A program made the translations under genes and the position numbers. A stretch of DNA of 64,000 nucleotides from Anaeramoeba flamelloides. Taxonomy: Eukaryota; Metamonada; Anaeramoebidae. Under the pieces are notes generated by a model. It searched no databases, was not told where the DNA came from, and saw nothing but the letters and a program-made list of their open reading frames with translations. The DNA lies in contig JANTQA010000023.1 of NCBI GenBank assembly GCA_027625915.1, forward strand, positions 9,796,001-9,860,000. Reading direction: 5' to 3'. How positions within the stretch are numbered: the first letter of the stretch is position 1; each line of letters begins with the position of its first letter. Of this stretch, positions 53,453 to 64,000 are shown piece after piece.

Positions 53453-56400
53453 TTAAAATAAATGTATTTGATGGTCTTTTTCTAAATATTTTCTTGCCGT
53501 CCTTTCAATTTGATTTGTTGATTGATTATTTTTTGCCTTTTTTTTATTTTCAAGTTGGAAATAAATTTCTCTTCCAAACATTCTTCTACAAAATGTTGTT
53601 CCTATATGGTCACTATTCAAATAGATTTTTTAAATAACAAATAGTTCAAATAATGAAGAAGAAGAAGAAAAAAAAAATAAAAAATAAAAAAATTAATAGA
53701 AAAAAAAAACAATCATTAATGTTTAAATTTAATACTAACAAAAAAACCACCATAAAGAATCAATACAGACACTTACGAAAGGACAACTTGAGTGATTGAA
53801 TAATCCTCATTAAAAGCATCATGCCCAATTGAGACATTTTTATAAAAAGCTTTGTCTATTTTTTCATTTATATCTAAATCACTTCCTTTGACTCTTTGGG
53901 TATCGCTATCAAATACAAAAAAATTATATTTTTTGCTATTATTTGTATTATTTACTAATTTTTTTGGGTAATTTGAATTCATATTTATAATATTTTTTTC
54001 TAATTTTCTAAATTTATCTCTGAGTCGTTTCTATTGTTGAAAAAATAGTAAACAGTATGATAAATATGATAAAATAAAATTTTAAAAAACGAGAAAGGAA
54101 TGAGTTAATATAAAGAAAATTAACAAGAAAAAGAAGAAAGAACAAGAAAGAGAAAAAAGAATAAGAAAGAGAGAGAAAAAAAAAAAAGAAGAAAAGAATT
54201 ATTTTAATATGAAGGTGAATGGTGATATAAAAAAAAGAATTGCACAAAAAAATAAGAATATTTTTTTTAAAGATATAAATTTTAATTAAAAATACCAGTG
54301 TAGGAATACAATTTAAAGAGAATTATTTTTCTAAAATACAAAAAGAAAGAAAGAAGAAAATTTTGAATATTAATGCATCGTAAAATTTGAATCAAAAAGC
54401 TAAAAAAAAAAATAGAATTAAAAGAAAAAAACAAAAAAAAATTGAATTTTTACTATTTTTTTAATGTGCTCTGAATCATGTAACTTTTCGAGATCCATTA
54501 TTAGAGCTAGATGGATACTACCAATTCGTTCAATGTGTAAACCATAATATTCACCATCTTTATATGTATCGGTGTAAACTTTATGAAATTTATTTGTTGT
54601 TTTCAATAGAGAAATTTTTTTTTTTTTCTTTTTTGTTTTTTTTGATGAATTTTTGTTTATATTTTGTTGCTTTTCTGTTGATCTGATAGTTGAACGTTCC
54701 ATCATTGCTTTTAATGGGCTAATTGATTCATTGGTAATATCCATATTTGTAGAAATTTTGGATATATTGATATTGCTTTTTTTCTTATCAATTTTGTTTT
54801 CGTCATTTGAGGATTCTTCTGAACCATTAGATTCTGATTCTTCATCGTCGTCATCATCCTCTTCGTCTTCGTCCTGATCTTCCTCATCTTGATAATAGAG
54901 ATTTTCTTCGTAAAATTCTTTAATTTGCTCATTTGTTAAATACACTGGCAAAGATAATAGTACAGAACTATTGTTTGTATTATTATTTTTTTTAATCACA
55001 TTTTTTTCTTGATTTTCTTCATAAAAAATTCGAATAAGGATCCAACGAGTTAGATCTAAACTTAAATCAAATGATAATAATTGTCGATTGTATGTGATAC
55101 ATCCACCGTGATTTCCACATTCATTATGTAATTGGTTCAGGATTTGGGATGCCATGATAAAATATCGATTAAAACCTTGTGGGATTTTATAATAAGGTAA
55201 CGCATGGAATGCAGATAAAAAATTATAATTTGGTCTTGCAAAATACGAATTTGATCCTTTCGTAACAAACGGTAAGAGCTCCTTCCCAGCTTGTTGAATA
55301 TATTCAATATATGTTTCTCTATTACCATTTGCCCTCTTTAATTTTTTGTTTTTATTTTTATTATTTTTTTTTATTAGGTATTTTGATTAGTATGGTATTA
55401 GGTATTAATAATGAAAAAAATATGTAATTCTCTAAGAAATAAGTATATTATATATCCCTTGGCAACCCAGATTTGCCTAAATTTCATCAAGTTTAAAATA
55501 AAAGATTTAAAATGATATTGTTGTGCTAATTAATTTATTTTCTTATTTGTCTTTAATCCATATTTGAATTATAATAAAAAGTCAAAATAGTTCAAAGATA
55601 AAGTAGTTATGTTTATGTATTTTTTTTTTTTTGATATTGGAAAAAAAATAATAATTATTCATTTTTACATATTTTTTTAAAGATTTTTATTTTTTTTTAA
55701 TTTTTTTAAATTCAAAAAATTTTATTATATTAATAATAATTCAAAACTCAACACATTGATTTATTAATAATAACTATCAAATAAAGTTGTTATTTTTATG
55801 ATAAAAAAATAAATAAAAAACTATATTAATTACAAATTTTCATTTTTTTTTTTAGAAAAAATTTCAATAAATAGTTATCCAAGAGAAAAATTAAAGTCAT
55901 TTCTTTTGTCCAAAATTAAAATTTTAATAGGAGGAATTTTCTAAAACATCAATTTAAACAATAGGTAATACTTGAAAATAAAACAAAAAAATTGTTAAAT
56001 AATTTCATTTAATAAATTGGAATTAAATCAATAAAAAATTTTTTAATAGATAAAGTAATCAACTCTCAATTTTTTTGTAAAATATAAAATAACTTTTAAA
56101 TATTATTCCAATATAATAAAATAATGTTTGAAATCAAGGAAATATTTTTTTTTGAATTTTTTTATTCGTAAAAATTCGAAAAAAATCTTAGTGAAATTTG
56201 AAATTTTCAATCTAAATTAATTCAGATCTTGTAAAATAATTTTTGATCTTTGGTTTCTTATTCAATAATATTGTTTATTTTATGTCTAGTTTTTATAAAG
56301 TCAAAAATTAAAAAATATTTAAAACTTAAAAAAAAATCAAATATTAATCTGACTCTGACTATTGGCCAAATAATTAAAATTTAAATCATTATTTATTGAA

Positions 56401-59400
56401 AAAACTGCCAAATTTTACAGTGAAAAAAATATTATTGTTTTTTCAAATTTAATTTATATTTTTTTTCTATTTTAAATTATTTAGAATCAAATTGGTCCTT
56501 GATATTAAATGGTAATCAGTAGATAAAACAAATTTTCTATGTGATGTCAAAATATCTTTTGTAATGAATAAATTATTCAACGAAGTATTTTAGGCAATTT
56601 TGCAGTGAAAGTGCCCGAAAAAAATTTCCAGTAAAGTATGATGTGTTTTAATCCTTAAAACTAAGAGGGTTTTTGATGTCTAGACAAACTTAGCACAAAA
56701 AAAATTAAAATTTATTTTGTCAAAATTTTTATGGTAATATAATAAAATCACAATAACCAAAAGAAAATTTTTCCAAAGTTGAATTTTTTTTTTCAAGTTA
56801 TTTTTTTATTGTAAGTAACTATTCACTTTTTAAAATAAAATTTTCTTTCAAAGATAATTGTTTATAAATTTTAAATCTTAGAATGCTTTCACAACAATTC
56901 AAATTAAAGAATTTATTTCAAAGGCAATTAGTGAATTTACGGTTCTAAGGGATATATGTATAAAAAACATCTTTAAAGTAAAAAAACAGATAACACTCAT
57001 AATTTTTTGATCATTTTTTTTTTACAATTAACTGTTGAGAGAAAAATGTTTGATAGAGAAAAATAGTTGGACAGCAATTTTAATTGGGAACCTTACTGAA
57101 AATGATTTTTAATTTCAATAGTTTGTGAAATAACTAAAGAAAATAACAATAATCTACTTATTAGAATAACGATTAATGTAATTCTACTTTTTCAAAACCT
57201 TATCTCTTATAATCTAAAGCAAGTTTAAAAATTATCATTTTCAGAATTAATAGTAAACTTTACTAAAACTTGCATTTTTGTTAAAATAGCATGATCTACT
57301 TTAGTTATCATACCATTCAAATGAGTATTCTACACACACCACAGATTAATGAACTTGTAACACATTTAAACCTGGATTTATATAAAATTCACCTAGTTAT
57401 CAATAGGATTTGATTTTCAATTTTACTAATGTTATCAATTAAAAATGGTATCTAACCATTTTTCTGTGTCCAACATTTTTCTCTCAACATTAACTTTTTT
57501 TAAAGCATTCTAAATTATTGAGAATTATGTATAATAAATTATTGTAACTTTTTAAGGCACAACAATATGAAATAGATAATACACAAAAAAAGTTTAAGAC
57601 ACAGCAATAAAACACCCCAAAAAAATTATTATTTCAAATATTTTAAAGAATAAAAAAAAAAATTGTATGTAGCTTTTGTTGTTATATATTAAAAAAATCA
57701 CCCCTTATTTGTTTCATTTTGCTGTGTCTTAAAAAATGGACATGCCGTTATATTAATATTATATTTCAAAGGGCATTTCTTTGATGAGGTTTATTAAAAA
57801 AAAGAAGTTGAAAAAAATATGATCAGAAATAACCAAATTTACTATTTTCCAAAAAGGTTGACATACCTTATATTGTTATTGGAAGTTGTTTTGTCGGTTT
57901 TTTTCCCCTTTTATTCTTATCAAGATAAATTTTCAATTTTTAGATCAAAAATTTTTTTTCTAATTTAGTCAAATTTATTTTTTGCTTTTTTAAATTTTTG
58001 TTTTTTCTTTTCAAATTTTTGTTTCTCTTTCTTTTTGTTTTTTGTTTTTTGTTTTTTGTCTTGTTTTTTTTTTTTTTTTTTTTTTCAGAAATTCAAGTTG
58101 AAAAAAAAAAAAAGATCATAGAGAATAGGAATAAATCACCAAGAAAATTGAGACTTTGTAATATCTTTTAAAATGAAAGTGTATATATTTATTCGTAAAC
58201 AATCTTCATGTTAACTTTTTTTCTTTGAAAGTACAGTAATAAAAAATCAGTAAGGCTTAATTCACAAATTATTATTTACTTTTTTTTTCGTTTTTGATTA
58301 TATTTTTTTTAAATTTTTAAAATATCAGGTTTTTAAATGTTTATAATAACGAAAAAGAGAATTATTAATAAGATTTATTCATAATTACTTTTATATATGA
58401 AAGGATTTATATATTTATTTTTCTCAATTTATTATTTCAGGTGAGTCACAATTTTTGAAATATAATTTAGTTTCAAAATTTACACTTTAAAGGTTTAATA
58501 TTCACATTTTTCTAGTGAAAATCAGAATTAACCCATTAAAAAAAGAAATTAACTACTTTTTTCTTATTTTATTAAAAAAGAGTGTTGGTAAGAAGAATTT
58601 TTTTGACAATCAATATTTAGTTGGCTATTTGGTTTCTTTCAAAATTTTAAAATCAAAGATAATGTATAAATTTTTAATCTTGTAATAGGCTTTATTTAAA
58701 ACTAAAATAACCTAACCGATTACTTTTTTTGAAAAGGTATAAGAAGTGTCTCAAGTTAAAAGAAAATGGTAGGAAATTGTTTTCCTCTTCAAAATATAAA
58801 AAACCATTATTACAAATTTTCAATAAAAAATGAAGTTTTTGGTAAAATTTCGGTGTTGTTAACTTTGTAAGCAAATAATTATAAACACAAATTCTTTTTA
58901 GTTATCTTAAAAATCGATTTCCTTTTAATACTTAAATCCCATTATTTGCTGTTCGTGGAATATGATTTCACTCTAGTTGTTTTAAAATAAGTGTAATATA
59001 AAATTTTTCAAAAGTATTGATCAAACAGCTTGGCAAACTTAAACAGGCCTATTTCCAGTACTTTCTTTAAAATGGCTTTTTGTCACACTTTTTTAAAACG
59101 ACTTGGTGCTGATAAATTCATTTGAATAATCTAAAGTAAAAAAATTTTAGAAAATCCATTAGATCACATGATTTAAGGATCCAATTCTTGACTAATTTTT
59201 AAAGTAAGCACAAAAACTACCAATTTCACTTTCATGGACAAGAAGCATGATGAATTAAAAAAATTTTTATGTTGTATTAAATGTGATAATCTAATCTTTT
59301 TAAAAATTAAGAGATCGTTTGTTTTTGAGCCAAGATTGATTTGGGTACACTAATACACACAGTTTATAAGAACCGAGAGGAAAAAAAAAGAAAATTTCAT

Positions 59401-59927
59401 TTTTGTTTACAGCTGTTCTTCAACAGAAAAAAATTTTAAATTGTTTTGTTTTTTTTTTTTTTTCTTTTTTTTTTTCCTATTTAGTTTGTGAATTGTTATT
59501 TTTTTAATTGTATAAGAACAAAGAAAGGGTTTACTTTTAATATGTGATCAAAAGATTTATTAAAAAATTTAAAACAGTCAATAAGGAGGTTGTGTCTCAA
59601 TAATAAAATTGTGTCACTAATCTCTGATTTTGGTGCACCAAACGCCATCACAATATTTTTTTCTTTTTTAATACAAAACTTGTTGTTTTGGAGAGCAAAA
59701 ATTGTTAACTCTTCTTGTGTAAAATTCCTAAATGCGTGTGTAATCCCCATAAGAACACCTGCAAATAAAAATTGTTTGTTTTTTGGAATGGTGCTTGGAT
59801 GGAAAAATAATATTCGATCATCATGTTCTTTTTCTTCCTCTTCTTCCTCATTTTCGTCAATTTCAAACCAGAAAAAGCATTCGTCCAAATCAATTTTTTC
59901 TTCTTCTTTTTCTTGTTTTTGGGTCAT
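53453..59927 (-). CDS. CCZ1: CCZ1, subunit of the Mon1-Ccz1 Rab7 guanine-nucleotide exchange factor, four exons
   Basis: Mon1-Ccz1 activates Rab7 during endosome maturation and autophagy. Exons read 59927-59535, 55335-54454, 54030-53777 and 53612-53453, giving about 562 residues (human CCZ1 has 482). All phases agree (0, 0, 2). Exon 1 is the first longin domain: FFWFEIDE, DDRILFFHPSTIP, AGVLMGITHAFRNF, FKFFNKSFDHIL. Exon 2 holds the second longin (FLSAFHALPYYKI, YNRQLLSFDLSLDLTRWIL), an extra acidic Glu/Asp and Lys-rich insert, and the start of the third longin (YGLHIERIGSIHLALIMDLE). Exon 3 gives KRLRDKFRKLEKNI and NFFVFDSDTQRVKGSD. Exon 4 ends with GREIYFQLENKKKA, like human RRELYVILNQKNA. 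Donors are GTAAAC, GTAAAA and GTAAGT; the exon 2 acceptor (TTAAAG) is not pyrimidine-rich, so that junction is the least certain. Intron 1 is 4.2 kb. Confidence 0.85.
57033..57489. mobile_element. Inverted-repeat element related to the 36982 MITE, 457 bp
   Basis: The ends are TGTTGAGAGAAAAATGTTTG on the left and its near complement AACATTTTTCTCTCAACA on the right, flanked on both sides by TTAAC (57028-57032 and 57490-57494). The block AATTGGGAACCTTACTGAAA stands 49 bases from the left end, against 50 in the 36982 element, and is identical there; the terminal repeats themselves have diverged. It is a second member of the same family, inserted in CCZ1 intron 1. Confidence 0.8.
57593..57733. mobile_element. 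Small inverted-repeat element, about 141 bp
   Basis: TTTAAGACACAGCAA at the left end is matched exactly in inverted form by TTGCTGTGTCTTAAA at the right, and the repeats continue imperfectly through ACACCCCAAAAAAAT and ATTTTTTTAATATA/CACCCC blocks. No target duplication is clear. It lies in CCZ1 intron 1. Confidence 0.65.
58100..58400 (+). repeat. Dispersed repeat, copy 2 (partner at 50950-51400)
   Basis: Ordered blocks AAAGATCATAGAGAATA, CTTTGTAATATCTTTTAAAA, TTCGTTTTTGATTATATTTT, AAAATATCAGGTTTTTAAA and GAATTATTAATAAGATTTAT match the 51-kb copy. It is embedded in CCZ1 intron 1, antisense to the gene. Confidence 0.6.
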
Positions 59928-61893
<1,966 letters not shown>

Positions 61894-62267
61894 CTTTATT
61901 TTGTCATTTTTTTCATCTGTAATTTTCTATTTTTTTTTTAAAGTATGTGAAATTTAACAAAAATATTTAATTCATTATTTTCGTTTTTTTGTGATTATTA
62001 TTAATATTTAAAAAATTTAATTTCTGAAGATCCGTTTTTAGAAAATAAATTCCTGGGTTCTTTCAAAAGGTTTAATATTTATATTTTTAAACGATACCTT
62101 CTATTGTGAAAAAAAAAAAATTCAAAATTTAGAAAGTGATTTTTAAAAAAATAATTTTCTAAATAATTAATAAAAATTTTTTATTTAGGGTTAATTATCT
62201 CAAATCATTCACAATTTTTAAAAATGTGAATGGGTTCATTTTCATCTCCCAATTTCGAAAATGGTAA

Positions 62268-62483
62268 TAAACCCCAATTACATTTTTTTTTAACAAATCC
62301 AAGTTCAATTTTTCAAAAAAATATCTTATATAATTAATTCAAACAGAAATACCAAATTATATAAATTCACTAATTGAAATGTTTGCACTTGTCTATAAAT
62401 CTTAATACTCACAAAACAAAAAATATAAATAATTATCAATATAAATAAATTAAGAGTGTGTCGAAAATTTTTGAAGAGAGCAG

Positions 62484-62534
<51 letters not shown>

Positions 62535-62845
62535 TTGGTAAATTTGTATGAATTATAAGGAGAATCTCAATCAATCTAATGATTAGATATTCTAAACTAA
62601 TTCGATTTGAATTTTTCAATTTTGAACATTTCAAATTTAACTTAATACTAGTCTTTGAATAAAAATAGATTGTCTGTAATAAGTTTTTTTAATTCAAAAA
62701 AATAAAATTTAAGTAAAAAACGCTAATAGATGAAAAAATGATTTTCATATTTTACAAGAATCAGAATTATTACCAATTTGATTGAAATTGTATCGTTGTG
62801 ATTGTTTGGGCCATTTTAACTGTGTGGAATTTTTTGAATTTTAAT
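62268..62845 (+). mobile_element. Tc1/mariner-type non-autonomous element, copy F (subfamily II), expanded by (TA)21
   Basis: The left end is TAAACCCCAATTACATTTTT, and internal blocks follow copies D and E: GAAATACCAAATTATA, TAATACTCACAAAACAAAAA, GAGTGTGTCGAAAATTTTTG, ACGCTAATAGATGAAAAAAT, and ACTGTGTGGAATTTTTTGAA at the right. An uninterrupted (TA)21 at 62489-62530 interrupts the middle, at the position where D has AAAAAAAAATGAATTGG. The right edge is blurred. Confidence 0.7.
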
Positions 62846-64000
62846 TGGGTTCGATTTAAATAGCGTTTCGTTAAATTAAAAAAAACCAACATTTTCATAA
62901 TTCATTGCAAAATGAAATCTTTATGAATTCATTAATTATATTATATGATAAAATAATTAAAAATAATCTTTCGGAATAACAAATAATTATTTAAAATATT
63001 TCTGAGAAAGATCTAATATTTATTAAAATTTTTTCAATGTATTTTTTTCATAGTTTTTCTTTTATAATTGGGGGTAATATATTGATATTTGATGAAAGAA
63101 AATATTTAAATCTTAAATCAACTCACCCTTTTCGGACTTCTTTTAAAACTCTAATTCCACATATTTTTACTTAAATATATATATATTTTTTTTTTTCATC
63201 TTTTTATTTAATTTCATCCCAAAGAAATTGATGATGATTCGATATGTAAATATTTCATCAAAGGGTAAGTTAACAGCGCGGGTAAAAAATGGAATTATAA
63301 TGTTGGTAATGTTTTTCGCATTGTAAATTATTTATGTTTATTTAGAGTAAATTTTCTTTTAAATTCAAACAAAAAAATCATCAACTTTATTAATTGTGTG
63401 AGATTGTTTAAAAATCAATTTTAAATAAAAAAATTATTAAATTTAATAATTCTTTAAAAATAGTTATCCAATTGTTAAAAAAAGTTTGAAAGATCAGAAA
63501 ATTTTATTTTTTGAATTATCAAAAAAAAAAATTATAAAAAACTTTTTTTTAAAGGGAAAAAAAAAAAAAACAAATCTTGATTTATTCCTATTATTTAAGT
63601 TCTGAATTGGTCCATTTTATATTTAAAATTAATTTTATTATTCAATTAATTATTTTTATGAATTTTTTTAAAACTTTTTGATGAAAATTTCATAATATCT
63701 ATATTAAACTTTACAAAAAACGTAATTTGGGAAATAAAAGATGAAAGTATTTCAACATAGTTTATATAGCTTTATTATGGAAATTCTTAATGTTTCCGTT
63801 TATTGATTTAGAATAAATGAATTCTTTCTAATTGTATGAAAAATTAAGTATTTTTTTATCCTTTAAAGATTAATAATAGTTAATATTTATTCTTTTTTAT
63901 TAGGGAAAAAGAGAAATATTACTTCTCTTAGCATATATTTACTAATAAAGACTAATTTTAATAGTATTGTGTTTATTAATGTTAAATACATAAAGTTTAA
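62846..64000. other. AT-rich right edge
   Basis: Homopolymer-rich sequence with no open frame of protein-like composition and no repeat that I recognise from the rest of the window. Confidence 0.5.

Larger units (their letters stand above)
55336..59534 (-). other. CCZ1 intron 1, 4.2 kb
   Basis: Bounded by a GTAAAC donor at 59534 and a TTAAAG acceptor. Joining the exons keeps phase 0 and gives FDHILKRANGNRETYIEY, with spacing between conserved blocks close to human CCZ1. The intron contains inverted-repeat elements at 57033-57489 and 57593-57733 and a dispersed repeat at 58100-58400. Confidence 0.75.

Noticed and set aside
62326-62634. 102-codon minus-strand frame with Ile-Tyr repeats
   Set aside because: It is a translation of the (TA)21 tract and the surrounding mobile element copy F.

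Overview
The window is very AT-rich nuclear DNA of a free-living-type protist. The evidence for a eukaryote is GT-AG introns, gene families found only in eukaryotes (VPS16, UPF3, Tom40, ERI1, coronin, CCZ1), proteins padded with Lys/Glu/Asn low-complexity tracts, and large spacers full of homopolymers, microsatellites and short inverted-repeat elements. Coronin and a calponin-homology (CH) protein suggest an actin-rich amoeboid cell. The combination reminds me of AT-rich amoebae such as Anaeramoeba, but that is inference; nothing in the sequence fixes the species.

I support eight protein-coding genes. From left to right they are: VPS16 5' exon (-, 2092-1522, remainder not found in the window); a CH-domain protein with a charged middle and PH-like C-terminal segments (+, 10313-13189); a short UPF3 (-, 17934-18584); a BTB-BACK protein fused to a glutamine-amidotransferase-like domain (+, 22224-23831); Tom40 (-, 29823-30731); an ERI1-like DEDDh exonuclease in three exons with a 7.3-kb second intron (+, 36001-44644); coronin in two exons (+, 48971-50622); and CCZ1 in four exons with a 4.2-kb first intron (-, 59927-53453). 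Neighbouring genes mostly alternate in strand (divergent or convergent pairs). No operon logic applies. VPS16 (HOPS/CORVET) and CCZ1 (Mon1-Ccz1 Rab7 activator) act in the same endolysosomal pathway. UPF3 and ERI1 both act in RNA turnover. Tom40 shows that a mitochondrion-related organelle imports proteins.

The rest is repeat-driven. One family of about 530-bp elements has Tc1/mariner-style ends and TA flanks; I count six roughly full-length copies and one truncated copy, in two subfamilies. A second set consists of long foldback elements (palindromes of 0.55-1.2 kb with 150-290-bp arms) that are mostly unrelated to each other in sequence; one pair of arms is identical over about 103 bp. Smaller inverted-repeat elements lie inside the long ERI1 and CCZ1 introns, so intron growth by insertion is visible directly. 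Dispersed direct repeats and very long (GT)n and (CA)n tracts fill much of what remains. I saw no retroviral, LTR or capsid-bearing element, no tRNA or rRNA gene and no CRISPR array.
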